From the NCBI GenBank assembly GCA_003647275.1, contig QMMN01000017.1, positions 1-42,546 on the forward strand: a stretch of 42,546 nt of DNA, given 5' to 3'. Source of the stretch: Deltaproteobacteria bacterium. Lineage in GTDB: Bacteria > Desulfobacterota > Desulfobacteria > Desulfobacterales > C00003060. The notes under the pieces were generated by a model, which was not told the origin of the DNA, made no database searches, and saw nothing but the letters and a program-made list of their open reading frames with translations. A program made the position numbers and the translations under genes. Every line of letters starts with the position of its first letter. Position 1 is the stretch's first letter. Below are positions 1-8,167 of the stretch, piece after piece.

Positions 1-109
1 CAAGACGATCAGCCATAGAGCCCGAGGATACAGAAGTGAAAAGACCTTCTCTCTGGCTATAATCCATGGCCTCGGTAAACTCCAACTGCCACAATGTCAG
101 CACAGATTC

Positions 110-301
110 TCATGAGGAGCCAAGAAAAAAGGCACCTTGTTTTTTGACCCTGGGTCCCCACCATCTCATGTAGTCCCCCACCTGGGGGGCTTCTATCTTA
201 AGAACGTCGGCCCCGAGATCTGCCAGCATCAAAGAACAATATGGCCCTGGAAGCAGCCTTGAGAGATCCAGGACCTTCACTCCCGCAAGAGGCCCTGCCA
301 T
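110..301 (-). pseudogene. Truncated CaiB/BaiF-type CoA-transferase, N-terminal 63 residues
   Basis: The peptide opens [20 protein letters not shown] and continues with [18 protein letters not shown], the classic N-terminus of family III (CaiB/BaiF) acyl-CoA transferases, which use a CoA-thioester substrate and an aspartate nucleophile further downstream. The start at 301 is backed by a GGGAGGGAG purine tract 5-6 nt upstream, so this was a genuine gene start. The reading frame stops after AFFLGSS, where a full enzyme would run on for about 350 more residues, and none of the other frames down to the window edge looks like the missing part. The catalytic Asp region is absent, so this is a relic cut by a rearrangement. 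It lies at the window edge, so an adjoining remnant could sit outside. Confidence 0.7.
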
Positions 302-519
302 GTATTCTCCCTCCCTTCATTACTCTGCGCACTGCCATTGAGGCGTTTCTTAAGGCTGGGTACTCACTTAATATGGCCGAGGGGCACAGATCTTGTCAAG
401 GACGATCTTTTGGAGATATTGGCGCATTAGGGGACACCTTTTATTAGGGCAAGAAATCATTATTTAGTGAGAGCGGAAAATGCGGGACGTCCATGAAATA
501 TTGACTTTCAATTCAAATA

Positions 520-615
520 ATGGTTATAGCAGCCAGTCCACGAAAAGCACACATAGATGCCCTTGGTGCAAGACACCGCGTTATCATACGAGGGATAGAA
601 AAGAAGTCGATATCC
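520..615 (+). pseudogene. Relic of a REP-associated (Y1/TnpA-like) transposase N-terminus
   Basis: The first ~32 codons read SPRKAHIDALGARHRVIIRG followed by IEKKSIS. This resembles the N-terminus of Y1-type REP-associated tyrosine transposases, which commonly begin with a PR-x-R-I-D-x-x-G-A-L-H-H-I-I-x-R-G-I-E-R pattern. The similarity ends abruptly and the catalytic HUH motif is missing. Enzymes of this family mobilise short palindromic REP sequences, and several REP-like hairpin repeats occur elsewhere in this window. The match rests on a short stretch recognised by eye, so it is a moderate call. Confidence 0.45.
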
Positions 616-753
616 CTGCGGGCTGCGGGGTTCTTCAATGTTGAAATGTCATGGACGCCCCCTATTTTACCTGATGGTGATGTAAATTTCCCGATGGCAG
701 TGGTGGGATAGAGATTTTGAGGATTTATGACACAAATACAAAGGAGAGAAAGA

Positions 754-3663
754 ATGATTGCAAACAAAACGGTTAAAATTTTTGCTTTATTGCTCATTTC
801 TTTTTTGATGTTTTCTGCCATTTCTTTTGCCGGAAGCGGAGATGAGGCAGAAAGGCTCTGGGAACTTGGAGATAAAGTATACAAGGCCGGGAAATATCAA
901 GAAGCCCTTTCTTACTTTGAAAAATCTCTTTCAATGTGTCGAAAACTCGATGAGCTTGAAGGAATTTCCGCCAATCTAAATAGTATTGGTCTTGTTTATT
1001 GGTCACTCGGTCAACATCGAAGGGCAATTCATTACTATGAGGAATCCCTAAAAATAGACGAAAAACTCAATAATCGCCAGTACATAGCCTTCGATCTAAA
1101 TAATATTGGCGAAGCTTATCGCTCCCTATGCCAGTATGATAAAGCACTCAGTTATCATAAAGATGCATTATCGATAAGAGAACAGTTCGACGTTCCACAG
1201 GACATAGCAGAAAGTTTAAACAACATTGGTATGGTATACTATTCTCTTGGTCACTATGATAAGGCTCTAATCTATTTTGACAAAGCATTAAATGTTCTCA
1301 GGAAAATAAATAACCAGCAATACATTGCTTACACACTCAATAATATTGGAGAGTCTTTCTTCTATCTCGGCCAGTATGAAAAAGCACTCAGTTACCTTGA
1401 AGCGTCTTTGAAAATAAGAAGGCACCTTAATATTCCCCAGGATATCGCATTGGCATTAAATAATATTGGTGGTGTTTACGGTGCTCTTGGTCAGTATGAA
1501 AAAGGACTCAATTACCATGAGGAAGCCCTGAACATATATCAACAACTCAACATGCCATATGACGTAGCCTTAATCTTGAATAATATCGCTGAGTTTTACC
1601 GCACTCTCGGACAATATCAAATGGCACTAAATTACAACAAAGAGTCACTTCGGATTAGAAAGCAACTTAACATTCCTGAGGATATCGCTCAAAGTATGAA
1701 TAATATGGGCCTTATTTATCTTGCTCTCAAAGATTACAGAAAGGCAGAGGAATTTTTTATCGAGGCTGAGAGAGAACAGGCAAAAACAGGAATCTGGAGA
1801 GGGAATACAGGACTAGTGGAGGTGTATCTTGCCACAGGTCAATACGAAGATGCAATCAAACTGCTTAAAAAAATGACACCACAATGGAATGATACTGACC
1901 CATACCGAATTCAGTATTATACCCTGCACGGTCTTACATTAAAAGGCAAAGGGATGCTAAAAGATGCATCATATGAATTTCTTAAAGCAGTTAACATCAT
2001 CGAAGAAATGAGACAGAAGGTTAAAGGAGAAAAATCACAATTTCTCGGCGCGGATGAAAGAATAAGATCATACAGGGGACTCATCGCAACCCTTGCCGAA
2101 AGGGCAATAAAAGGTGAAGTCAAAGACAAAAATTTCAGCACTTATGGTAAAAATTTAGAATCTGCTGCCTTTTATTTTTCAGAGTCCACAAAAGCAAGAA
2201 CACTCGTTGAGGCAATGGCAGAATCGGCAAAAAAGAGCCAGTGTATTGAGATACCGGCATATTTAAAAGAACGGGAACAGTCCCTTCTTAATCAACTTGC
2301 CGCAATAGAAAGACAATGGGAAGATGCATATAAAAAAGGGGAAGATATTTTAAAAAGGCTTAAAGAAAGGAAGGAAATCCTGACAGGTGAACTGGACCAT
2401 CTGATCAAAGAATTACGGCAAAAATACACCAGATACGCAGCCCTGCATTATCCTAAACCTATCCCTCCTGAAGACTTGCCTCTTAAAGAGGATGAGGTTT
2501 TGCTTGAATATGCGATTACAAAAGATGCAGTGTATTTATTTGTGACAAGAAAAGCCGGCGTAAACAAACTGATCAAAATACCTGTAACAAAGGAGGAGCT
2601 TGAAGAAAAGATAAAAACGTTTATGGAGCCGATGAATACCAGGGAATACAACAGGTTCTCCGTAAAAGACGCAAAATCCCTTTATGATCTCCTGCTATCA
2701 GAGGCACTGAAACATACTCATGAAAATGAAAAAATAATCATCGTTCCTGACGGGATACTCGGACTTCTTCCCTTTGAATCACTTGTAAAAGAAGGAAATC
2801 GTGTTGAAGATAGTCTTTATGTGAGTGACGCGTGTATGATAAGTTACTATCAATCAGCCACAGTTCTCTCACTTCAGAGGAACCTGAAGGGAAAAACCCC
2901 TGAGAGAGTCCTTTTTGCACTTGGAAATCCTATCTACAGTGTGGAAGACCCTCGATATATTGTATGGAAAGAAAACAAAAATGTACCTTTTATTGCAGAT
3001 CTGGATCAATATGCATTTAGAGGACTTGCAATAAAGCCCAAGTGGGGAAAGATCACAGAGACGGATACAACAGGCAATAAGGTTGAATTTCCACCACTTC
3101 CTGAGACAGAGCTCGAGGTGAAAGAGATAGCAAAAATCATGGATGTAACGCCGGAGCCTCCAGATGTATTGCTCTCAGTTTCAGCCAGTGAAACAGGGGT
3201 TAGAAAGGCAAGACTTGAAAAATACAGATACATTCACTTTGCCAGCCATGCCTCGCTGCCCGGAATGATTCAGGGGATAAATGAGCCGTTTATCCTTCTA
3301 GGTCAAGTAGAAAATCAGGGAAATGATGACGGATTTTTCACTTTAAGCGAAGTTCTAGACCTGAAACTCAATGCGGATATCGTGATTTTGTCAGCATGTG
3401 TGACAGGCGTCGGCAAGGAAGTAGAAGGAGAAGGCGTGGTAAACTTTGCAAGGGCATTTCAGCATGCGGGTGCAAAGGCTGTGGTGGTGAGCCTGTGGGA
3501 AGTTGCATCAAAGCCGGCGGTGGAATATATGAAAATATTTTATGGGCACCTGAAAGCCGGCAAGGGCAGAAGCGAGGCATTGAGGCTTACAAGGAACGAA
3601 ATAAAAGCAAAATACCCGAATCCGTTCTTTTGGGCTGTGTTTATACTTCATGGTGAGGGATAA
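754..3663 (+). CDS. Secreted TPR-repeat protein with C-terminal CHAT (caspase-like) protease domain
   Basis: I chose the ATG at 754 because AAGGAGAG lies just upstream; an in-frame ATG at 727 has no such site. The product is 969 residues. It starts with a signal peptide (hydrophobic FALLLISFLMFSAISFA, likely cut after SFA near residue 26), then eight ~40-residue TPR units (residues ~32-350) with the repeated LNNIG motif, a helical/coiled-coil linker around 480-560, and a C-terminal CHAT domain. The caspase-type dyad is intact: His832 in HFASHAS and Cys882 in LSACVTG. CHAT domains are clan CD cysteine peptidases. Such TPR-CHAT proteins are usually thought to be activated by partner binding through the TPRs, but here the export signal points to the periplasm or outside. 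No CRISPR or gasdermin-like partner is visible nearby. The substrate is unknown. Confidence 0.88.
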   Translation: MIANKTVKIFALLLISFLMFSAISFAGSGDEAERLWELGDKVYKAGKYQEALSYFEKSLSMCRKLDELEGISANLNSIGLVYWSLGQHRRAIHYYEESLKIDEKLNNRQYIAFDLNNIGEAYRSLCQYDKALSYHKDALSIREQFDVPQDIAESLNNIGMVYYSLGHYDKALIYFDKALNVLRKINNQQYIAYTLNNIGESFFYLGQYEKALSYLEASLKIRRHLNIPQDIALALNNIGGVYGALGQYEKGLNYHEEALNIYQQLNMPYDVALILNNIAEFYRTLGQYQMALNYNKESLRIRKQLNIPEDIAQSMNNMGLIYLALKDYRKAEEFFIEAEREQAKTGIWRGNTGLVEVYLATGQYEDAIKLLKKMTPQWNDTDPYRIQYYTLHGLTLKGKGMLKDASYEFLKAVNIIEEMRQKVKGEKSQFLGADERIRSYRGLIATLAERAIKGEVKDKNFSTYGKNLESAAFYFSESTKARTLVEAMAESAKKSQCIEIPAYLKEREQSLLNQLAAIERQWEDAYKKGEDILKRLKERKEILTGELDHLIKELRQKYTRYAALHYPKPIPPEDLPLKEDEVLLEYAITKDAVYLFVTRKAGVNKLIKIPVTKEELEEKIKTFMEPMNTREYNRFSVKDAKSLYDLLLSEALKHTHENEKIIIVPDGILGLLPFESLVKEGNRVEDSLYVSDACMISYYQSATVLSLQRNLKGKTPERVLFALGNPIYSVEDPRYIVWKENKNVPFIADLDQYAFRGLAIKPKWGKITETDTTGNKVEFPPLPETELEVKEIAKIMDVTPEPPDVLLSVSASETGVRKARLEKYRYIHFASHASLPGMIQGINEPFILLGQVENQGNDDGFFTLSEVLDLKLNADIVILSACVTGVGKEVEGEGVVNFARAFQHAGAKAVVVSLWEVASKPAVEYMKIFYGHLKAGKGRSEALRLTRNEIKAKYPNPFFWAVFILHGEG
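847..1806 (+). repeat. Eight tandem 120-bp units encoding 40-residue TPRs
   Basis: Inside the TPR-CHAT gene the DNA repeats with a 120-nt period. Each unit carries a consensus like LNNIGxxYxxLGQYxKALSY, with variants such as LNSIG, LNNIA and MNNMG. The 40-residue spacing, rather than 34, is that of kinesin-light-chain-like TPRs. Unit similarity is clear at nucleotide level (for example recurrent aataatattgg), which could allow copy-number change by recombination. Confidence 0.8.
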
Positions 3664-3766
3664 AAAAAAGAGGGAAGCGTGTTCGAGACGAGCAAGAGCA
3701 CTCACAAATGATTGAGCAAATGTGATCAAGGTGTTATCCTCAATTTAGCAAAGGAGGAAATTGGTT

Positions 3767-4297
3767 ATGCCCAAATGGTCCAATCTGGAAGAATATCAAA
3801 ACCTATCAAAGGAACAACTGGTTGAGTTGGCACAACTGTATGGGAGATTAGCACTAACGATTGATGGGTTTTGGTTCCTCGGGGTTGAAAATCTGCACAA
3901 CACACAAAAAGCAATCGAACTTGACGAAGAAGTCTGGCGTCAATATGGCAAACGTGAAGGAAGATTATTAAAAAGGTTCTTGTCAATCAATGTTGTTACC
4001 ACGTTAGATGAAATTTGTAAAATTTATCTCTTAACGCCGATTTTTGGAAATTTGGGGGCAAAAGCCGAAATTCGTGACGGGAAATGTTACTTGTCGGTTA
4101 CAAATTGTCATCCACAAAAAGCCAGAATCAGGAAAGGCCTCGGAGAGTTTCCATGCAAAGGCGTGGGTATTGCATATTTTGAAGGTTTACTGACAGAATT
4201 AAATCCAAAGCTACGGTTTCAATGTATTGTTTGTCCCCCTGATGAGCATCCAGAAGATTTGTGGTGTGAATGGGAAGTATGGATTGAAAATAATTGA
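3767..4297 (+). CDS. DUF6125-type conserved protein
   Basis: The C-terminal half carries the pattern I associate with DUF6125: RKGLGEFPCKGVGI, then CIVCPPDEHPEDLWCEWEVWI. Multiple cysteines (GEFPC, CIVC, LWC and two earlier ones) suggest a metal or redox site, but no activity is established. The N-terminal part, with LYGRLALTIDGFWFLGVE, is helical. The ATG at 3767 is preferred because AGGAGG at 3752-3757 lies 9 nt upstream; a TTG at 3761 would be only 3 nt away. The protein is 176 residues, near what I expect for the family. It stands alone downstream of the CHAT gene with a ~100-nt gap, so an operon with it is possible but not demonstrated. Confidence 0.7.
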   Translation: MPKWSNLEEYQNLSKEQLVELAQLYGRLALTIDGFWFLGVENLHNTQKAIELDEEVWRQYGKREGRLLKRFLSINVVTTLDEICKIYLLTPIFGNLGAKAEIRDGKCYLSVTNCHPQKARIRKGLGEFPCKGVGIAYFEGLLTELNPKLRFQCIVCPPDEHPEDLWCEWEVWIENN

Positions 4298-4516
4298 GCG
4301 GCCCGGGAGTTTTGCCGTCCGTAACAGGGTGAAAATATTGCCGAACAGGCTTAACCATGCAAATGCATCAACGCAACGCATATCGTGAAGATACATCAAC
4401 TTGGAAAATCAGAGATGAGGTCTTGGGATAAACGCCCCGACCCCTGATTTAGCGAACCCAGTATCCCTCTTTCTTGTGGGGGACCTCGTTATGGGCACTC
4501 ACAACATCGCAACTAA
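4298..4516. other. Intergenic, no gene seen
   Basis: No open frame with a ribosome-binding site or recognisable domain was found on either strand. The stretch leads into a degenerate coding relic and a palindromic repeat, so the whole 4298-4909 interval reads as decayed sequence between the plus-strand DUF6125 gene and the minus-strand rpsU block. Confidence 0.5.
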
Positions 4517-4711
4517 ACGGGAAATCTACCAGAAGATCCGTTTGACATTGCAGTACTCAAACTTGATCCTGTTACTGCCGATCGCTTGAGAGGAAAGTCT
4601 TTTCTGCGACTTAACGACGTTTCTCTCACCAACGATTTGGCGACCGGCATATTCGGAAGATCGCATTTTCTAACAAACTCTTGGGTATTTTGGGGTTTCA
4701 TCGGCATTTAG
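4517..4711 (+). pseudogene. Possible protein-coding relic (64 codons, no start)
   Basis: Reading from 4517 in the frame ACG GGA AAT gives an uninterrupted protein-like stretch (LPEDPFDIAVLKLDPVTADR, then SFLRLNDVSLTNDLATGIFG) ending at TAG 4709-4711. It has no start codon and is preceded by an in-frame TAA. The composition and phrases such as DIAVLKL recall trypsin-like serine protease folds, but I cannot assign a family. It is most likely the remains of a larger gene. Confidence 0.25.
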
Positions 4712-4799
4712 GGAGGTATGGGGACGTCCATCTCCCACGCATTTCGTGAGATCCCCTTTTTCGTTTTTGGCCTCCCAACAAAGTTTCTACCTAAATCAT

Positions 4800-4875
4800 T
4801 TGAAGCTCCCTGCAGCTTGCTGTAAGAAATGCGTTCGTTTTTGCAGTTTAAAACTTGCAGGGAAAGCGACTTCAA
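4800..4875. repeat. Palindromic repeat, type S (nested inverted repeat)
   Basis: Outer arms TTGAAG (4800-4805) and CTTCAA (4870-4875) enclose inner arms TCCCTGCA (4807-4814) and TGCAGGGA (4856-4863). The interior contains AATGCGTTCGTT. The same words, GAAG-TCCCTGCAGC and AATGCGCTCGCT, recur at 9007-9097 and 12505-12610, so this belongs to a dispersed family in this genome. Confidence 0.6.
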
Positions 4876-4909
4876 CGGGAAAACCCCTTAGGTTACAACG
4901 GAAATTGAA

Positions 4910-5131
4910 CTAGTACCTGGAGTACCTGGCTCTTTTCAACCGGTTTATTCTTTGTCTCCTTTCACTTTCTCGGCGTTTCCGACGGCGGCGTTCGCTTGGT
5001 TTTTCATAGCTCCTCTTGGCCTTTAGTCGGCGGAAAACACCATCCCTCTGTAGTTTTCTTTTCAATACTTTCATGGCCTTCTCAAGGTCGTTGCCAACGA
5101 CCCTAACTTCTAGGCTACCAAATTCCCTCAA
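4910..5131 (-). CDS. rpsU: 30S ribosomal protein bS21
   Basis: The core EVRVVGNDLEKAMKVLKRKL, followed by QRDGVFRRLKAKRSYEKPSE and a strongly basic RRRRKRRESERRQR tail, is that of bS21, a small-subunit protein near the anti-Shine-Dalgarno end of 16S rRNA. I place the start at a TTG (5131) because AAGGAG sits about 6 nt upstream and because bS21 proteins usually begin just before this EVRVV-type strand; the product is 73 residues. ATGs at 5152 and 5161 would add 7-10 residues but lack a clear ribosome-binding site. It follows the RRM gene on the same strand with ~110 nt between them. Confidence 0.85.
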   Translation of the reverse strand: MREFGSLEVRVVGNDLEKAMKVLKRKLQRDGVFRRLKAKRSYEKPSERRRRKRRESERRQRINRLKRARYSRY

Positions 5132-5240
5132 ACCTGTCTCCTTTCTTGCCATCCCGAGCATTGTTGAAAGATTCTGAATCCCGGATATTCGTTTATTGGT
5201 GCAGTTCTATTACGATTCTACGATGCTTAAGGCCCGCCTA

Positions 5241-5576
5241 TCAGGAATGCCGCCAGCCACTTCGGTTTCCACCAACTCGGACTCCACCGCGTCGTCTTCT
5301 GCCACTGCGACGGCCTTGTGGGCGGGGGCCTTGCGAGCGGGGACGAGCCTCATCAACCCTTAGACTTCGGCCCTTCAGATCCTTGTCCTTCAGACCGGTG
5401 ATCGCAGACTCGCCTTCAGTTCTGTCGGGCATCTCCACGAATCCGAATCCTCGCGATTCTCCACTGTACCTGTCCTTGACGATCATGGCCGACGTAACCT
5501 CTCCAAAGGCTTCAAAAGCCTGACGCAAATCCTCTTCGGTGACCTTGTAGGCCAAATTCCCCACATAGATATTCAT
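5241..5576 (-). CDS. RRM-type RNA-binding protein with Arg/Gly-rich tail
   Basis: One RNA recognition motif covers residues 1-80: RNP2 is IYVGNL at residues 3-8 and RNP1 is SRGFGFVEM near residues 40-48. A tail rich in Arg and Gly (GRRSGRRRRGGVRVGGNRSG) follows, as in cyanobacterial Rbp and proteobacterial cold-induced RRM proteins. Such proteins bind single-stranded RNA and are often raised in the cold. The ATG at 5576 is preceded by GAGGAG at a 6-nt spacing. Its minus-strand neighbours are bS21 downstream and FKBP, parvulin and Csp genes upstream, which fits an RNA/protein-folding block. Confidence 0.9.
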   Translation of the reverse strand: MNIYVGNLAYKVTEEDLRQAFEAFGEVTSAMIVKDRYSGESRGFGFVEMPDRTEGESAITGLKDKDLKGRSLRVDEARPRSQGPRPQGRRSGRRRRGGVRVGGNRSGWRHS

Positions 5577-5641
5577 TTTTATCTCCTCAGACGTTGCTTC
5601 TCACATCCGCAAACGTTCCCCACGTCTCTTCCAAATGAAGC

Positions 5642-5663
5642 CCCCCGCAGCAAGCTGCGGGGG
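5642..5663. repeat. Strong 10-bp hairpin with AA loop (type S-like palindrome)
   Basis: CCCCCGCAGC (5642-5651) pairs perfectly with GCTGCGGGGG (5654-5663) around a 2-nt AA spacer. It resembles the type S repeat word TGCAGCAAGCTGCA with C/G substitutions. It lies in the ~275-nt gap between the RRM and FKBP genes; no T-tract follows on the minus strand, so it is not an obvious terminator. The rest of 5577-5853 holds no convincing gene. Confidence 0.6.
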
Positions 5664-5853
5664 ATCAAAGCGAAGACAGATTCGGGTGAATTTTCCTGCT
5701 CAGACGCCAGTTCGCGGCTCTGTCCGCAGTTCTTTGCTCTTGGAAGACTCTCTGGGAGAAGCTTCCTGCTTCCTGGAAGATCCTTTCTTAACGCCTTGCC
5801 CAACACCCCAACACGGTGAATGCCTGATAACTCGGTGGTGATCAAACAAGGAA

Positions 5854-6282
5854 TTACACGATTTCAACTAACTCGATATCAAAGATAAGGTTCTTCCCAG
5901 CCAAGGGATGATTTGCATCCAACGTCACACTCGAATCCGAAACATCGGTGACCATAAGTAGGGTTATTTGACCGTCTGGCCGACGGACTTCCAATTGCTG
6001 ACCAACCTCTAGTTTCAAGTTTGACGGCACTTGTTTTCGATCAATGACCTGGACCATTTGCTCATGATGGGGTCCATATGCCTCTTCCGGCAGGAGCGTA
6101 ACGGACTTCGATTCGCCCGGACTCATTCCAACGATTGCTTTTTCAAAGCCTGGTATGAGGCGACCTTCGCCGATTACAAATTGCATAGGATCGCGGTTAC
6201 TGGAACTATCGAACACTGCCCCATCCTCAAATTTTCCTGTGTAGTGAACCTTGACAGTATCACCATTTCTTGCTTGCGCCAT
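5854..6282 (-). CDS. SlyD-like FKBP-type peptidyl-prolyl isomerase (first copy)
   Basis: The 142-residue protein begins MAQARNGDTVKVHYTGKFED, followed by GAVFDSS, a GEGRLIPGFEKAIVGMSPGE core and the IF (insert-in-flap) segment from ~70 to 120, ending in LDANHPLAGKNLIFDIELVE. This is the SlyD-type FKBP fold, which catalyses prolyl cis-trans isomerisation and chaperones folding clients in the cytosol. It lacks the His-rich metal-binding tail of E. coli SlyD. I prefer the ATG at 6282 because GGAAAGGGG lies upstream and it matches the family start; a longer frame to 6372 would add 30 unrelated residues. A second copy lies at 7628-8059. Confidence 0.92.
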   Translation of the reverse strand: MAQARNGDTVKVHYTGKFEDGAVFDSSSNRDPMQFVIGEGRLIPGFEKAIVGMSPGESKSVTLLPEEAYGPHHEQMVQVIDRKQVPSNLKLEVGQQLEVRRPDGQITLLMVTDVSDSSVTLDANHPLAGKNLIFDIELVEIV

Positions 6283-6420
6283 TCTCTGCCCCTTTCCGTT
6301 TCTGAAGAAATGACTTACCTCGCTGGTCAAACATGAAACTATGTCAACACCAAAAGCCTCTTTAGACGTCAAGTCTGAGGAAGGCCATCGCCCTCAGAAA
6401 CACATGAGATACACTGCGGC

Positions 6421-7416
6421 TCATTTGCCATTTTCTATAAGAAATCTCTCGATCTTGGCTTTTTTCTTCAAGCCTTCAATGTACGAAGTAAGCTGCTTTT
6501 GTATCTTTTCCTGAGTTAGATATTCTTCAAGCCTGTCCCTGACGACCTCAAAAGGGATCATCGATTGAGGTTTTTTGTCCTCAACCTTAATCAAGTGGTA
6601 TCCAAATCTCGTCTCAACGATCCCGCTCACCTGACCCGGTTTTGAAGCAAAGGCCGCCTCCTCAAACGCCCTGACCATCTGTCCCCGAGCAAAATAGCCC
6701 AGATCTCCGCCCCTTACACTGCTGGGACATTCAGAAAACTCCTTTGCAAGGCCTGAAAAGTCAGCACCTGCCTTGAGCTTTTCCTCGATCTTTTCAATCT
6801 TCTTGCGAGCTTCGGCTTTCTTTGATTCCCCAGCATTGGGATCCACCTTGATCAAGATATGGCTAGCCCGCACCTGCTCAGGCTCCTTGAAAAAATTTGC
6901 GTTTCCATCATAATATTCCCTGATTTCCTTGTCAGAAACCGTCACTTTCTGAGCGATCTCCTCGTCGACCAATTGCTGTGTAGCCATCTCACGTCTGATC
7001 TGAAACTTCATGGAATCCTCAGACAGATTCATCTTTCTCAGAAGATCTCTATATTCACCTTCTTTTGGGAACCGTTTCTTCAGTGCTTTGATGCGCTCGT
7101 CTAAAGAGGCCTCATCAACCTGGATCCCCTTGTTTTTGCTCTCTTGATAAAGGAGCTCGAGGTCGACCAAGTCTTCTAGGGCTTTCTTTTTCATATTTGA
7201 CAGCTGAGACTCGTTAAGCAGCATACCCCACCTGCGAAGCCGCTGCTGCAAAAAACCCATCTGCCTGTCAAGATCCACACGGGTGATCACGGCTCCGTTA
7301 ACAACGGCCACTTTTCCTTCTGAAGGTTGCTTTTCTTCCGCCCATGCCGGGACATGCACAACCCCTCCAGCAAGGAACAATAACAACCACAACCATATGC
7401 TACGCTTTAGCTGCAT
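6421..7416 (-). CDS. SurA/PrsA-like periplasmic parvulin peptidyl-prolyl isomerase
   Basis: A signal peptide (MQLKRSIWLWLLLFLAGGVV, likely cut after AWA near residue 26) is followed by a SurA_N-type helical chaperone region (residues ~35-170) with the entry motif KVAVVNGAVITRVDLDRQ. A parvulin PPIase domain spans ~180-280 (VRASHILIKVD, GGDLGYFARGQMV, GYHLIKVEDK). The C-terminal helix re-packs on the N-domain in relatives. The role is outer-membrane or exported protein folding in the periplasm. The start at 7416 has GGAAAGGGGAAG upstream. At 331 residues it has one rotamase domain, whereas E. coli SurA has two. Confidence 0.9.
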   Translation of the reverse strand: MQLKRSIWLWLLLFLAGGVVHVPAWAEEKQPSEGKVAVVNGAVITRVDLDRQMGFLQQRLRRWGMLLNESQLSNMKKKALEDLVDLELLYQESKNKGIQVDEASLDERIKALKKRFPKEGEYRDLLRKMNLSEDSMKFQIRREMATQQLVDEEIAQKVTVSDKEIREYYDGNANFFKEPEQVRASHILIKVDPNAGESKKAEARKKIEKIEEKLKAGADFSGLAKEFSECPSSVRGGDLGYFARGQMVRAFEEAAFASKPGQVSGIVETRFGYHLIKVEDKKPQSMIPFEVVRDRLEEYLTQEKIQKQLTSYIEGLKKKAKIERFLIENGK

Positions 7417-7627
7417 TCAAACTTCCCCTTTCCCATGTTTGAAGAAATACTGTGAATCTTTCGTGCAAAGTCTCCCACTCCCCAGCCTTAGATGTCATTT
7501 CACTTAAACGTTACTCAGTAACTGTTGGGTCATCTCCAGAACCCAGCCCACTCAGCCCTTGTGGCTACAAGTCTCTACGGCCGCAAAACCAAGATAAGTC
7601 GTCTCATCGGATTCATCCTTTCCCTGG

Positions 7628-8059
7628 TCAGCCGTCCCTAGAACTGAGGGAGACGAGCTCCAAATCGTAGATGACGGTACGCCCAGCCAAAGGGTGGTTG
7701 GCATCCAAAATGGCAAAGTCCTCGTTCAGTTCACTCACCCATACCAAGAAGGTTTGGCTTCCGGTGCCAGCTTTGAACTGATGGCCCACCTCCACGTTGG
7801 GAGGGAGTATGTTTCGCGGCACCCGGTGTTGCAAACCAGGCCGGTACTGTCCAAACGCGTCCTCAGGCGCCACCACAACCGTTTTTGATTCCCCGGGCGC
7901 CATCCCAATGACAGCTTTGCTAAACCCCATAACCACCTCACTTCCACCTGCAATGAATTCCAGGGGCGGCCCACCTCGGGAACTGTCAAAAACAGTGCCG
8001 TCTTCCACTCTGGCTGTGTAATGAACCCTAACCATATCACCACTCTTTGCCTGCACCAT
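7628..8059 (-). CDS. SlyD-like FKBP-type peptidyl-prolyl isomerase (second copy)
   Basis: This is a paralog of the FKBP at 5854-6282, opening MVQAKSGDMVRVHYTARVED and closing with LDANHPLAGRTVIYDLELVS. The IF insert is present (QYRPGLQHRVPRNILPPNVE) but diverged, so the two copies may prefer different clients. The ATG at 8059 has AAAGGAG 8 nt upstream; the longer frame to 8125 reads through the csp terminator and is unlikely. Csp lies 110 nt upstream on the same strand, separated by a terminator, so the FKBP probably has its own promoter or lives on read-through. Confidence 0.9.
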   Translation of the reverse strand: MVQAKSGDMVRVHYTARVEDGTVFDSSRGGPPLEFIAGGSEVVMGFSKAVIGMAPGESKTVVVAPEDAFGQYRPGLQHRVPRNILPPNVEVGHQFKAGTGSQTFLVWVSELNEDFAILDANHPLAGRTVIYDLELVSLSSRDG

Positions 8060-8108
8060 TCTTTTCTCCTTTCTGATGCTCAAGTGGTGCCCTTGATGAC
8101 TTCTCCAA

Positions 8109-8147
8109 ACAAAAGGGCATCTCACCTTAGCCCGACGAGATGCCCTT
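8109..8147 (-). terminator. Intrinsic terminator downstream of csp
   Basis: A perfect 11-bp inverted repeat, AAGGGCATCTC (8113-8123) and GAGATGCCCTT (8137-8147), flanks a 13-nt loop. On the minus strand the stem runs into TTTTG, giving a short U-tract about 20 nt after the csp stop codon. Confidence 0.8.
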
Positions 8148-8167
8148 GATGTTGAAACAGTTGAGGT

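Noticed and set aside
754-3663. TPR-CHAT protein as part of a type III-E CRISPR (Craspase) or gasdermin system
   Set aside because: It has an export signal, and no repeats-spacers array, Cas protein or gasdermin-like gene is present in the window.
5579-5845. An 88-residue minus-strand open frame between the RRM and FKBP genes
   Set aside because: It runs through the palindrome at 5642-5663, has no ribosome-binding site and no recognisable domain.
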